From CAWIHK01 sp963835935 (lineage in GTDB: Bacteria > Bacteroidota > Ignavibacteria > UBA10030 > CAVZMI01), in contig CAWIHK010000002.1 in NCBI GenBank assembly GCA_963835935.1, positions 868,001 to 932,000 of the forward strand: a stretch of DNA of 64,000 nucleotides. The letters run 5' to 3'. Numbering within the stretch: position 1 is the first letter of the stretch; the number at the start of each line of letters is the position of its first letter. Positions 45,332 through 54,687 of the stretch are shown one piece after another. A program made the translations under genes and the position numbers. The notes below the pieces were generated by a model. The model made no database searches and was not told where the DNA came from. It worked only from the letters and a program-made list of their open reading frames with translations.

Positions 45332-46396
45332 TCACTTGAAGGCAATAATCGCACTTCTATCCGCCGGCAAACTTACTTCCTTCATATTTACAAACCCTGC
45401 CGATTTCAGTAACTCTCGAATTTCCTTTTTGGAATAGCATCGCCCTTCTGTAGAATGCATCAACAGACATGAATATTCTGCAACAGAAAGCGGTCCGCTC
45501 AAATCATCGTTCAAATGCGCATCGAAAACAATAATACAGCCGCCTGAAGAAAGTGATTTGTATGAATTGGAGACAATTGTTCTGTTCGATTCCATATTCC
45601 AATCATGCAGAGTATGAGCAAGGAGATGGACGTCGTATCCCTCGGGAATTGATTCAAACATGTTGCCCTGAATAACAGAAACAGCATTCTCCATTTTCTT
45701 TGTCTTAATGGATCTCCGGGCGGCTTCATCAACAGGTGCAATCTCGAGCACAGAAGACCGCAACTGAGAATTCTTGCCGTAAAAAGCGCAAGCATACACA
45801 CCCGACGATCCGGCAATATCAAGAAATGAATGATAATGCGACAGGTCAATGCTCTCTGCAAGTTCTTTTGCCAGGAATCCGCCTCTGCTGTCCATCGCTT
45901 TTGTGAAGCCATCGGCAAATTCAGGATCACGCATCGACGTTATCCAATCTTGACCGGCTTTTTTACTCGACCATCCGGCATGTTTATCGGTTAGAAGAAC
46001 ATTTTTGAATCCCAAGCATTGCGGACGATTTTTCAACGACGCAAAATAAGGAACAAGCGTGTTAGCTGAAGTACTGTCAAGAAACTGCACAGCGTTGTCG
46101 GCAAGAAAATGATTTTTCGCGTTTATGAAATTCATTGCAACGAAGAGCGAGAGCATTACCTGAATGGGTCTTTCATGAATTCCTAATTCTCGACAACAAG
46201 TTATAAAGTCGGATTGCTTCTGCGCCATACGGGTGAAGAGGTCGAAGTGCACAATCGCGCAAATAAGCAAGTCGGTAGCGTAGATCGAATCACGATATCT
46301 TAACAAGGCGCTTGGGTCTGAATTGCATTTCGAAGTATCCATTTCATTCTCTTCATTGTGAGATGATGATTGCGCATGTTGTGTGCTGTTTTTCAT
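45332..46396 (-). CDS. SAM-dependent O-methyltransferase (AdoMet_MTase family 2 type)
   Basis: 354 residues. The N-terminal half is the helical dimerisation domain (YATDLLICAIVHFDLFTRMAQKQ ... LGIHERPIQVMLSLFVAMNF). The C-terminal half binds SAM: SFLDIAGSSGVYACAF, then VIQGNMFESIPEGYDVHLLAHTLHDWNMESNRTI with the catalytic-type His of HDW, and GGCIIVFDAHLNDD. The family methylates small hydroxylated or phenolic compounds, often antibiotics or pigments. Its ATG follows directly after the TGA of the upstream alpha/beta hydrolase gene, so they form a coupled pair. Confidence 0.8.
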   Translation of the reverse strand: MKNSTQHAQSSSHNEENEMDTSKCNSDPSALLRYRDSIYATDLLICAIVHFDLFTRMAQKQSDFITCCRELGIHERPIQVMLSLFVAMNFINAKNHFLADNAVQFLDSTSANTLVPYFASLKNRPQCLGFKNVLLTDKHAGWSSKKAGQDWITSMRDPEFADGFTKAMDSRGGFLAKELAESIDLSHYHSFLDIAGSSGVYACAFYGKNSQLRSSVLEIAPVDEAARRSIKTKKMENAVSVIQGNMFESIPEGYDVHLLAHTLHDWNMESNRTIVSNSYKSLSSGGCIIVFDAHLNDDLSGPLSVAEYSCLLMHSTEGRCYSKKEIRELLKSAGFVNMKEVSLPADRSAIIAFK

Positions 46397-47203
46397 TCAG
46401 TTCTTCTCTTGTAATATTTTTCCCAAATTGCTTAAATACTCATGGTTATCGCTCATTCCGTTATGGCCTTGTCCATGCAAAGTAATTAATCTGTCATTTG
46501 GTTTAATTAATTCTTTAAGTTTTATCGATGAGCCATAATATATCACTTCGTCTTTGTCACCATGGAAAATTACGATTGGCATTTTACAATATTGGATGTA
46601 TTTGTAAGTCTCAAGTTTATATTTCAATATGAAAGTTGGTACCAATAAATAATTATGCTTGATTGCATCCGTTAAACTGTAGTAAGGGGCTTGCAGTATT
46701 AGAAGTTTTGGTTTGTTCGATGAAGCTAATTTTGCTGCGAGTCCTGTCCCAATAGAATATCCAAGAACGATTATTTTACTTTCGTCATATCTTGATTTTA
46801 AGTTGTCATAAGCAACTTGTATGTCATCGAATAATTGCTCTTGACTGCTAATGCTTCCATCGCTTTTACCATAACCTCTATAATCCAATAAAAAAAGATC
46901 ATAATTTAAGCCTGTGTAATTTTTTGCTATTTCGCCCCAGGAATCAATGGAACCTGCATTTCCGTGCAAGTAAAAAACCAATCCTTTTGAACTGTCGGCC
47001 TTAAATAAAACTCCATTTAACAACACGGCATCTTTTGTCGTGATATTTATTTCCTCAAAGTCTTGATTGAATTTAAACGTATGTTCTTTTTTCAATTTAT
47101 CGGGAAAGAAAATAAATTTTTCCTGTAAAAAATACAGGAGTCCACAAATGACGATGCAGACAAATCCAAATAGTATCATGAACCCTAAAATTGGTTTTCT
47201 CAT
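46397..47203 (-). CDS. Membrane-anchored alpha/beta hydrolase (BEM46-like)
   Basis: About 268 residues. An N-terminal transmembrane helix (GFMILFGFVCIVICGLLYFL) is followed by an alpha/beta hydrolase fold: LVFYLHGNAGSIDSWGEIA, DYRGYGKSDG, the nucleophile elbow VLGYSIGTGLAAKLA, then HGDKDEVIYYGSS and GQGHNG for the Asp and His. The catalytic triad is complete. Substrates of this group are unknown lipids or peptides. It is directly followed by the O-methyltransferase gene. ATG 47203 (MRKPI) or 47218 are both possible starts. Confidence 0.83.
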   Translation of the reverse strand: MRKPILGFMILFGFVCIVICGLLYFLQEKFIFFPDKLKKEHTFKFNQDFEEINITTKDAVLLNGVLFKADSSKGLVFYLHGNAGSIDSWGEIAKNYTGLNYDLFLLDYRGYGKSDGSISSQEQLFDDIQVAYDNLKSRYDESKIIVLGYSIGTGLAAKLASSNKPKLLILQAPYYSLTDAIKHNYLLVPTFILKYKLETYKYIQYCKMPIVIFHGDKDEVIYYGSSIKLKELIKPNDRLITLHGQGHNGMSDNHEYLSNLGKILQEKN

Positions 47204-47310
47204 ATGGTCATAGATCAATCAAAATAGTACACGACATCACGGTGTACCCACCTTTCTATGATCCGAATAACATATCTTAGACAACAGTGATATGGATATT
47301 TTTTCGAAAG

Positions 47311-48126
47311 TCATTTTAAAAAATCTTCTACATTCCACACCCGGCCGAGTTTCTTGCCGAGGAAACGCTCGCCGACTTCGGTGAACTTGTGCGGCAGGTC
47401 GCTCACAAAAAATTGGATGTTTGCTTTCAGTTTGCTTGGATTCTTTAATTCTTTCTCTTTGAGTATCTTTTCAACTTCAAGCGCCGCCGCTTCACCGGAA
47501 TCGATTAGCGTTATCGAAGAATGAAGTACCTTCTCGATCGTGTTTCGTAAAATCGGATAATGAGTACATCCCATTACTAACGTATCGATTTTATGCGTCT
47601 GCAAGGGGAAGAGATATTCTTTCGCAATTAATTCGGTCGCTTTGTGCTGAGTCCAGCCTTCTTCAGCCAGCGGCACGAACAACGGGCAAGGTTGACTAAA
47701 TACTTCGACACTTTTGTCGATCAGTCTGATTGCGTTTGTATATGCATTGCTGTTGATGGTTCCAACTGTGCCGATGACACCGATCCGTTTTTTCTTTGAT
47801 GCCGCAACAGCCGCTTGAGCGCCGGGAAATATTACACCAATGACGGGAATCGTTCCTGCCAGTTTCTTGACGATGTCGAGCGCGACGGCAGAAACCGTAT
47901 TGCACGCAATCACGATCATCTTCACATCCTTCGAAAGAAGAAATTCCGTATCCTGCAGCGCGTACTCGCGCACAACCTGCGCCGATTTTGGACCGTAAGG
48001 AACACGTGCCGTGTCGCCAAAATAAATAATATTTTCATTCGGCAGCCGCTGCATCAATGAATGAACTACGCTCAGTCCGCCGACACCTGAATCGAATACA
48101 CCGATGGGTTTCTCAGATATATCCAT
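47311..48126 (-). CDS. murI: Glutamate racemase
   Basis: About 271 residues. It makes D-glutamate for peptidoglycan. IGVFDSGVGGLSVVHSLMQRLP, YFGDTARVPYG, the first catalytic Cys in IACNTVSA and the second in VMGCTHYPIL are present, with IDSGEAAA near the end. ATG 48126 starts the protein just before the first motif, as in the family. It is downstream of glnD on the same strand. Confidence 0.93.
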   Translation of the reverse strand: MDISEKPIGVFDSGVGGLSVVHSLMQRLPNENIIYFGDTARVPYGPKSAQVVREYALQDTEFLLSKDVKMIVIACNTVSAVALDIVKKLAGTIPVIGVIFPGAQAAVAASKKKRIGVIGTVGTINSNAYTNAIRLIDKSVEVFSQPCPLFVPLAEEGWTQHKATELIAKEYLFPLQTHKIDTLVMGCTHYPILRNTIEKVLHSSITLIDSGEAAALEVEKILKEKELKNPSKLKANIQFFVSDLPHKFTEVGERFLGKKLGRVWNVEDFLK

Positions 48127-48228
48127 TATGTAATACCTTATAGGGTTCGAAGTTGAGGGTTTAGAGTCCAAGGTTTTAGAACTTTGATCCTTGAACTCGG
48201 AACTCTGAACTTTTATTTTAATATTTTT

Positions 48229-50901
48229 TTATTTTAATTCAATACTTCTAAATTTATTTATCGCTGCCAATATTTTCTCTCTTATCTCAACTTGCTGTTC
48301 TTTTGTAACAGGATCCCCCACATTATCCACAACATAAAAAGTGTCTACAATTCCATCGCCTCTGGTAGCTATCTTGGCGAATGTGATGTTCAAATGCAGT
48401 TTCGAAATTGTGCGGGTGATGCGATATAAGAACCCGAGTGCGTCTGCAGCAAAAACGTCGATGATGGTAAACCGCGGATCGTCTTCAAAGGTTACATCGA
48501 AACTTATGGCAGGATTTTCATATCCTTTCACGCGTCGTTTCCATTTCCGCCGGTGCTGCTCGAACAAGCGCTCGATGTCCGTTTTGCCTTCTACGACCTC
48601 GTTTAATTCGACATGAATTTTTTCACGCGTAGAATCCTGAAGATTTTGCTTTGTCACAGCGTCGCACACACGGAACTTATCGATGATAATGCCGTCGCTC
48701 CGTGTAAAGATTGCAGCATCGATGATATTCGCATCATTCGCCGAAAGAACGCCGCAGAAATTCGAAAGCGCAAACGGCGCGTCACTGGCAATGACGGTTA
48801 GTTCGGTAAAACTTTTCATAGACCGGAAAATCGTGGATACTGTTTCCGGATCGTTTATTTTCCTTAAATGTTCTGCAATTTCTTCTTCTGAAAACACAGT
48901 GATGTATTGCGTGTTGTCGATTTTGTTCAAATGTTCTTCCACAAGATTTCGCGGATGAACGTCTTCCAGGTGGTTCACAATTGATTCTGCCGCCGATCGG
49001 TAGTGATCTAAATGCATTTCGGCAAGTTCTTCCTGCTTCATTCCTTTTTTTATCACGTCTCTGGCTTGTAGATAAAATTTTTCAAGCAGTTCAGCTTTCC
49101 AACTAGTCCACATCGTCGGATTGACCGCCGCCAGGTCGGCGTAAGTTACAAGATATAGGATGTCGATTTCTTGTTCTGAAGCAAATGTCTTGGCAAATTC
49201 AGACATGGTTTGTGCGTCGTAGAAATTTCTTCTGAAACTAATTTGTTCCATCACGAGATGATTTCGGATAAGGTGCGCCACTTCATTAACAATGTCCTCT
49301 AGACCTAATCGTTTTAAAATAGTATGACACATTTGTTCTCCGATGATCTCATGATCTTCGATCTGAATCGGTTTGGCTATGTCGTGAAGGAGCAGTGTCA
49401 TTCTAAGAACTGCAAGCTTCGAGAATTTTCGATATAATTCTCCGAGCGGATTTTTTGCTTGATCCAGCGCCTCCAAACGCTGAAGAGTAATCAGCGTATG
49501 TTCATCAGCCGTGTAATAGTGATATCGGCTGTGCTGATAGAATGCGACAAGTTCTTCAAATTCCGGAATCAAACGGCTCAGCATTCCAAGGTCGGCCATT
49601 TCATAGATTGCGAGCGCTACCGGTTTTTTTGATTCTATTATTATTCGGAATATCTGAAGTGATGTTTCGGAGAATACCTGTTGCTCGATTGACGACGTTG
49701 ATGTTCGGTGTATCGCTGTTCGCAGGCGTTGTCCAAGGCTCCGTGCCGGAAGATCTATCATGAATAAAAATGCCTGCATGGCTTGTTCGAATGAGAGGCC
49801 TTCGTCGGCAATTTCTTGTGAGATGTCGAGAACATCGTTTCGAAGGTAGTAAAATTCATCGATCCGAGTTTGCGATAATGATCCTGAAAAAGATAGTTTT
49901 GGAAGATATAAATCGCGAAAGCGCCCGGTTAAAATTTGATTTAATCTCAGAATAGTTTTAGCGCTTAGGTAATACTCCTGCATGAAAAATTCCACCCCTT
50001 GTCGTTTGCCCGAAGTTCGATACCCCAGGCCTTCGGCAATCGCGCTTTGCAGCGAGTAGTCGATGGTATCGTGCAAGGTCTCGCGCACAAAATGCATTTC
50101 GTTGCGTGTACGAAGCAGAAAATTCACCGCGGCAATTGCCGAGTCGGTTTGAGCGAATTCCAGTTCGCCGGCACGCGTTAATTGTTCCAGAATGCCAATG
50201 CATGCGGAACGGTAAATGTGATTTTCAGAATTGAGATAATTCGTATCCGCCGATCTGAAAAGCCAAAAGATTGCGTGAAGATCGCGCAATCCGCCCGCAC
50301 TATTTTTAATGTTTGGTTCAAGCAGTTTGGCGGAATTGCCGTATTTCGCGTGGCGAGCGGTAAGATCATCAAAAACCGCCTGGACAAAAAAATTATCTTT
50401 CGATTTTTTTATCGTTTCAGATCGACTGTGAAAAAAATCTTCCGCAATCGTTTTATTGCCGCAAATGAAGCGCGCTTCGAGAATCGACGCCCAGTTTTCC
50501 ATTTCCGTCCGGACATATTCCATGCACTCATTAATAGAGCGTACACTGTGCCCGATTTCGAGGCCGCAATCCCAAAATGAATGGAGAAGTTGTTTGATCG
50601 CCGCTTCTACTTTATGATTGCTCCTGCCTTTGCGATGAACGATCATTATATCGACATCGGATTTTGCGCACAATTCATTGCGTCCATATCCGCCGAGCGC
50701 AAAGACTGCAACCTCGGTCGATAAAATTTCATTCTCCTGAATTCCGACAAGCCCGGTAATGGTATCATCCATCCCTTTTGTCAAGAGTGAGCAAATACCC
50801 AAACCGTCGATGCCTCTTCGATGTTCACGATATGCCCATTCTCTGGTTTCCGTGAGCCTTGTTCGTAACTCCTGAACGCGTATGTCGATGCCCGATGTCA
50901 T
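48229..50901 (-). CDS. glnD: Bifunctional [protein-PII] uridylyltransferase/uridylyl-removing enzyme
   Basis: About 890 residues, full length. It uridylylates PII when nitrogen is short and reverses this when glutamine is high. The nucleotidyltransferase domain has FALGGYGRNELCAKSDVDIMIVH; the HD hydrolase domain has LRMTLLLHDIAKPIQIEDHEIIG. Two ACT domains end the protein (VIASDAPFALSNFCGVLSANDANIIDA and IDVFAADALGFLYRITRTISKLHLNITFAKI). All active-site motifs look intact. ATG 50901 is chosen because TSGIDIRVQELR follows directly; an upstream ATG at 50931 adds a hydrophobic tail not typical for GlnD. Confidence 0.92.
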   Translation of the reverse strand: MTSGIDIRVQELRTRLTETREWAYREHRRGIDGLGICSLLTKGMDDTITGLVGIQENEILSTEVAVFALGGYGRNELCAKSDVDIMIVHRKGRSNHKVEAAIKQLLHSFWDCGLEIGHSVRSINECMEYVRTEMENWASILEARFICGNKTIAEDFFHSRSETIKKSKDNFFVQAVFDDLTARHAKYGNSAKLLEPNIKNSAGGLRDLHAIFWLFRSADTNYLNSENHIYRSACIGILEQLTRAGELEFAQTDSAIAAVNFLLRTRNEMHFVRETLHDTIDYSLQSAIAEGLGYRTSGKRQGVEFFMQEYYLSAKTILRLNQILTGRFRDLYLPKLSFSGSLSQTRIDEFYYLRNDVLDISQEIADEGLSFEQAMQAFLFMIDLPARSLGQRLRTAIHRTSTSSIEQQVFSETSLQIFRIIIESKKPVALAIYEMADLGMLSRLIPEFEELVAFYQHSRYHYYTADEHTLITLQRLEALDQAKNPLGELYRKFSKLAVLRMTLLLHDIAKPIQIEDHEIIGEQMCHTILKRLGLEDIVNEVAHLIRNHLVMEQISFRRNFYDAQTMSEFAKTFASEQEIDILYLVTYADLAAVNPTMWTSWKAELLEKFYLQARDVIKKGMKQEELAEMHLDHYRSAAESIVNHLEDVHPRNLVEEHLNKIDNTQYITVFSEEEIAEHLRKINDPETVSTIFRSMKSFTELTVIASDAPFALSNFCGVLSANDANIIDAAIFTRSDGIIIDKFRVCDAVTKQNLQDSTREKIHVELNEVVEGKTDIERLFEQHRRKWKRRVKGYENPAISFDVTFEDDPRFTIIDVFAADALGFLYRITRTISKLHLNITFAKIATRGDGIVDTFYVVDNVGDPVTKEQQVEIREKILAAINKFRSIELK

Positions 50902-50934
50902 AGTATAAAAATATAGAAAAGTGAGCGTCAATAA

Positions 50935-51060
50935 ACAAGGTGAGAGAGGAATAAGAGAAAGAAAAAGAATGAGATCAAGATCGAGGTCGAGGTTGAGATT
51001 GAGGTTACCTGTCCGCCGAAGCGGAGTGAAAGCGGAAGATCAAGATTAAGAAGTCGGATA
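50935..51060. repeat. Hexamer-periodic purine tract with palindromic core (second copy)
   Basis: Tracts of GAGRTY/AAGATC-like hexamers (50969-51006 and 51036-51050) flank the palindrome TCCGCCGAAGCGGA (51012-51025). In reverse complement it matches the arrangement at 3223-3382. Confidence 0.5.
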
Positions 51061-51132
51061 AAATTCTTATTACTTGACTATTGCTTCGGTGTTCAGTACA
51101 ATAATTTCATTAGAAATTGGAAAGGAACCGGG

Positions 51133-51993
51133 ATGAAAAAATATTTCATCACAATTTTTATTTTCTTGACAAGCATTGCTTCTGGCCAACCCCCGGCAGA
51201 AAAATCTCTCCTATGGGAGATCACCGGCAACGGCCTCGAAAAACCTTCGTATCTGTTTGGAACGATCCACATCCTTTGTCCGCAGGATCTTGTGGTTTCG
51301 GAAAGAATACGCGCGGCATTCGAAAAGTCGGAACAGCTCGTTCTAGAATTAAAACTGGATGATCCTACGATGCTCTCAAGAATGATGCAATACGTAGTGT
51401 TACCCGAAGGCCAGGATTTGAAAAAAATGACTGACGAACAGGACTGGGATGCCATTTCGCAATTTATGCGAGACTCGTTGAGCATGAGTATGGAAATGTT
51501 TCTAAAAATGAAACCGCTAATGCTCGAATCTTCAATCATAGTAAAATTTCTTCCCTGCCAGCCCGCTTCATGGGAATCGACGCTTATGACGATGGCTCAA
51601 GAACGAAAGGAGGAACTAATCGGACTTGAAACGGTTGAACAGCAGATCGCCGTGTTCGACAAAGAACCAATCAGAGATCAAATGAAAGAACTCGCTGATG
51701 AGCTTCGGAATTCCGGCAAGACGAAAGAGATGTACACCGTGATGACTCAACTCTATCACGATCAGGACATTAACGGTTTGAGCAATCTTATCGAGGAGTA
51801 TTTTAAGGAATATGGTGATTGGGAAAAATCTCTTGTCAAGGAGCGCAACGTAAATTGGATCCCGATCATCGATAAACTCACACATGCAAAATCATCATTT
51901 ATTGCTGTCGGGGCAGGACATCTTGGAGGTGAGAACGGTTTGATATCAATGCTGCGCGCGCAATATTATAAAGTGCGGCCGATAATTTACTGA
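51133..51993 (+). CDS. TraB/GumN-family protein, copy 1
   Basis: 286 residues with a short signal peptide (KKYFITIFIFLTSIASG). The TraB/GumN pattern is clear: SLLWEITGNGLEKPSYLFGTIHILCPQD at the start, QERKEELIGLETVEQQIAVFD in the middle and HAKSSFIAVGAGHLGGENGLI at the end. The GTIH and GAGHLGG motifs hold the conserved histidines of this putative metal-dependent protease fold (TIKI-like). Likely periplasmic. A paralogue follows 219 bases downstream. The leader GGAAAGGAACCGGG before the ATG is nearly repeated before the second gene, marking a tandem duplication. Confidence 0.85.
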   Translation: MKKYFITIFIFLTSIASGQPPAEKSLLWEITGNGLEKPSYLFGTIHILCPQDLVVSERIRAAFEKSEQLVLELKLDDPTMLSRMMQYVVLPEGQDLKKMTDEQDWDAISQFMRDSLSMSMEMFLKMKPLMLESSIIVKFLPCQPASWESTLMTMAQERKEELIGLETVEQQIAVFDKEPIRDQMKELADELRNSGKTKEMYTVMTQLYHDQDINGLSNLIEEYFKEYGDWEKSLVKERNVNWIPIIDKLTHAKSSFIAVGAGHLGGENGLISMLRAQYYKVRPIIY

Positions 51994-52212
51994 GATGTGA
52001 TTGTTTCTGATTCACATTTTTTTCGGATAAGTATTATCCTTTATATAATACGAAGCATTCTTCAGTCCCGCTTTTCGGCGACTTCTAATCGAGCGGGATG
52101 GAATCTTTATAGAAAACATGATCTATAAAATTCAGAGTCCCCAACCATTGTATTGTACAAAGGGGGACGACATATAAATTCGTCAATGTATGAAAAAGGA
52201 AAAGGAACCGTG

Positions 52213-53076
52213 ATGAAACATCGAATGGTAGGTTTGTTACTCATAGTTACTTCGATTGCTTTTTCACAACCACCGGTAGAAAAATCTCTTTTATGGTCGA
52301 TAAGCGGAAAGGGTTTGGTTAAACCTTCATATCTCTTTGGGACGATTCACATGATCTGCGAGAAGGATATGATAACTACCGATTCGCTGCGGGCGAAATT
52401 CGCACTCGCCGAACAAGTGGCATTCGAGATCAAAGTGGACGATCCCCAACTTGAAGCAAAAATGCTGAGCATCAGCGCGCTGCCGGAAGGCAAAATCTTG
52501 AAAGATTATACGACCGCTGAGGAATACAAGATCATCTATCACTACCTTCGGGATACTCTTCGGTTTGATTTTGAAAAATATGAAACGCGCAAGCCGCAGT
52601 TTATCATGGAAGTTATGACATGGCACAAACCAAAATGTAGAAGTACAGGATGGGAGATTATTCTAAGCCAGGAGGCAAAGAAACAAAAAAAGGAAGTCCT
52701 CGGATTAAAAACTATTGAAGATGAATTTGCACTATTCGACCGGAAACCGATCAATGTCCAGATGCTGGAATTGGTTGCATTGCTGCGTGACAACTACAAA
52801 TTGAAAGATATTGGGGAACAGACGTACAAGTATTACGAGGAGCAGGATATCGCCAAGCTTAGTGCGATGATAGATTCAGTCGATTCAAAACCATTTAAGG
52901 AGTTTGAAAATGTGATCCTGACAGAAAGAACAGAAAGCTGGATTCCTGTAATTCAAAAACTGATTTCTGCAAAGTCTACTTTCATTGCAGTCGGCGCCGC
53001 ACATCTCGGAGGCGAATACGGTTTGATTGCGTTGCTGAGAGCGAAAGGATACATCGTGAAACCTGTTTGGCAATAG
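52213..53076 (+). CDS. TraB/GumN-family protein, copy 2
   Basis: About 287 residues, paralogous to the gene upstream: KSLLWSISGKGLVKPSYLFGTIHMICEKD, AKKQKKEVLGLKTIEDEFALFDRKP and SAKSTFIAVGAAHLGGEYGLIALLRAKGY align residue by residue. GAGHLGG of copy 1 is GAAHLGG here, so the histidine is kept. Start ATG 52213 gives a signal peptide (MKHRMVGLLLIVTSIAFS) and is preceded by GGAAAAGGAACC; the longer frame from 52153 is not needed. The copies have diverged strongly, so the duplication is old or selection has differed. Confidence 0.83.
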   Translation: MKHRMVGLLLIVTSIAFSQPPVEKSLLWSISGKGLVKPSYLFGTIHMICEKDMITTDSLRAKFALAEQVAFEIKVDDPQLEAKMLSISALPEGKILKDYTTAEEYKIIYHYLRDTLRFDFEKYETRKPQFIMEVMTWHKPKCRSTGWEIILSQEAKKQKKEVLGLKTIEDEFALFDRKPINVQMLELVALLRDNYKLKDIGEQTYKYYEEQDIAKLSAMIDSVDSKPFKEFENVILTERTESWIPVIQKLISAKSTFIAVGAAHLGGEYGLIALLRAKGYIVKPVWQ

Positions 53077-53163
53077 AAAGGTTCAAGGTTCATCGTTCAA
53101 TGTTTTCGGTGCATCATCTACATTCTGAAACTCTGAACTTCCCAACCCTGAACTTTGAATTAG

Positions 53164-54030
53164 TTATCCTTTTACACATTTAAAACAAATCATCGGAATT
53201 GTCAATTCAATGCACTTCTTTTTTAAAATGCTGCGATCAAGTTCTGATTTCACTTCTGCAAATATTTTTTCTCCATTTTCATTGATGACAATTTGTTCCC
53301 AGCTTGGTATAAAAGCTATTTTCATGAAAAAGTGATTGAACATCGCGTCGGTATTGCTGAATTTGAATGAGAATGAATCTTTTGTAGATTTTATTTTTCT
53401 GAATTTGTGTTTCCTCAATAATTCCGTCCACTCTGTTTGCGATTTACGTTTCGAATGTATGTGCTCATCGACTTTCGGAATGAGCCGCGACAGATTATTC
53501 TTCCTGAGGATTTTTTTAAATACGGAATAGAATTCCATCATCGATCCGGGCAAGTTGATCGTAAAAACAAGCTGAGAATTATTTTTTAAAACTCGATAAC
53601 ACTCTTTCAAAACGGCATCAATATCGGCGACGTTATTCAACCCGTTGTTCGAAACAATGAGATCGAAAAAATTATTATCGAATGGAAGCTGTTCAGCTTC
53701 TCCTTTGAGTATCTTCACATTTTTTAATTGAAGTACTTCCAGCTTCGATTCAATCCGTCGACGTCCTTCATCCCATGGATCGATGCCGTAGGCTTCAGAT
53801 TTGTTGAGCCGCTGCGCGAGTTCTAAAAGTGGAAAGCCTGTCCCCGGCCCAATATCTAAAAATTTTATTCCGCTTTTATAATCGATCGTATCCAACAGCA
53901 TTTGTCCGAATGGAGCAGACCAGAGTGATGTTTCGTCGAGGAGAGAAACGACCTCCTTGTTATTGATCGATAAAAAAGAACTGGTGGGTGTCATTGGAAT
54001 TCCTGTCTCTGTTGCATTGTTTTTTTTCAA
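53164..54030 (-). CDS. Class I SAM-dependent methyltransferase
   Basis: 288 residues. The SAM-binding core is typical of Methyltransf_11: IKFLDIGPGTGFPLLELAQRL, AYGIDPWDEGRRRIESK, KGEAEQLPFDNNFFDLIVSNNGLNN and ECYRVLKNNSQLVFTINLPG. The substrate is unknown. The start is uncertain: TTG 54030 follows AAAAGGATAA, whereas ATG 53994 has AGGAA 5 bases upstream and gives a 276-residue protein. The 12-mer TTATCCTTTTAC occurs at its stop (53163-53174) and again upstream (54064-54075), with a 21-bp palindrome between gene and second copy. Confidence 0.8.
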   Translation of the reverse strand: MKKNNATETGIPMTPTSSFLSINNKEVVSLLDETSLWSAPFGQMLLDTIDYKSGIKFLDIGPGTGFPLLELAQRLNKSEAYGIDPWDEGRRRIESKLEVLQLKNVKILKGEAEQLPFDNNFFDLIVSNNGLNNVADIDAVLKECYRVLKNNSQLVFTINLPGSMMEFYSVFKKILRKNNLSRLIPKVDEHIHSKRKSQTEWTELLRKHKFRKIKSTKDSFSFKFSNTDAMFNHFFMKIAFIPSWEQIVINENGEKIFAEVKSELDRSILKKKCIELTIPMICFKCVKG

Positions 54031-54075
54031 TTATCCTTTTTAAAAGGATAAAATAGAAATAATTTATCCTTTTAC
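54031..54075. promoter_or_regulatory. AAAAGGATAA palindrome and repeat upstream of the methyltransferase
   Basis: A 21-bp perfect palindrome with arms TTATCCTTTT and AAAAGGATAA (54031-54051) is followed by another TTATCCTTTT at 54064-54073. Two direct and one inverted half-sites this close to the start suggest an operator. They overlap a possible ribosome binding site. Confidence 0.35.
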
Positions 54076-54207
54076 CAAGGACAATTTGACGAACGTTCTA
54101 TTCATTATTATAATGATGATAGTTTCAAATACTTCCTAACGGATTATAGGGTCCGATTACCGGAATCAAGTACCGTCCATTTTGATATTGCGTCTTGAGT
54201 GTAGGTT

Positions 54208-54285
54208 GACCGGAGGAAGTCGAGGCAATCATCCGAAATCAGGTGAATGCTTCTCCTTTTTTATCGGTTGTTTCGACTCGCTCAA
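54208..54285. repeat. Direct repeat, left copy, of the GIY-YIG element
   Basis: A 78-bp sequence from GACCGGAGG to CGACTCGCTCAA, matched by 54688-54765 with about ten differences and no gaps. It contains the inverted motif AGTCGAGG/TTCGACT. The stop codon of the GIY-YIG gene (54282-54284) lies inside this copy. Confidence 0.75.
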
Positions 54286-54587
54286 GAAATTGTATTTCCT
54301 TTATGCTTGTTTGAGCGATAGATGGAAAGCGTATGGAGTTCTAAAAAATTCTTTTCAATCAATGCCTTTTTCTTTTTATAAGACCATCCCTGTATCTGTT
54401 TTTCCCTCTGAAAAGCGTCTCTTACCATTTTGAAATATTCTGTGTACACCAATACAATTGGCAATCTATTTTTTGTATAATTTGCTCCGCGTCCGCTTGA
54501 ATGAAGTTTCAGTCGCCTTTCTAGATTTATAGTACTGCCTTTATAAAACGACCCATCACTACATTTTAAAATATACATGAATGCCAC
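54282..54587 (-). CDS. GIY-YIG nuclease (YhbQ/UvrC-like small endonuclease)
   Basis: 101 residues. The GIY-YIG core reads AFMYILKCSDGSFYKGSTINLERRLKLHSSGRGANYTKNRLPIVLVYTEYF, with the Tyr and Arg of the catalytic motif and later FQREKQIQGWSYKKKKALIEKN holding the conserved Glu. In canonical proteins the second tripeptide is YIG; here it is YKG, as in many short members. The gene fills most of a 402-bp interval between two 78-bp direct repeats and has its stop within one of them. This looks like a tiny selfish element built from an endonuclease gene and repeats. Confidence 0.85.
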   Translation of the reverse strand: MAFMYILKCSDGSFYKGSTINLERRLKLHSSGRGANYTKNRLPIVLVYTEYFKMVRDAFQREKQIQGWSYKKKKALIEKNFLELHTLSIYRSNKHKGNTIS

Positions 54588-54687
54588 GATATTGTCTCTT
54601 TCTAATAGAAAGAACGAAATTTGGTTACATTATATTCTGCATGAAGATGTCGACACAATACAAGATTGTACAGCTCGGTTACCGAGC

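Noticed and set aside
54182..54433. Plus-strand open frame through the GIY-YIG left repeat
   Set aside because: The peptide (GSRG..KSGECFSFFIG) is also produced by the second repeat, so it reflects the repeat, not a gene.
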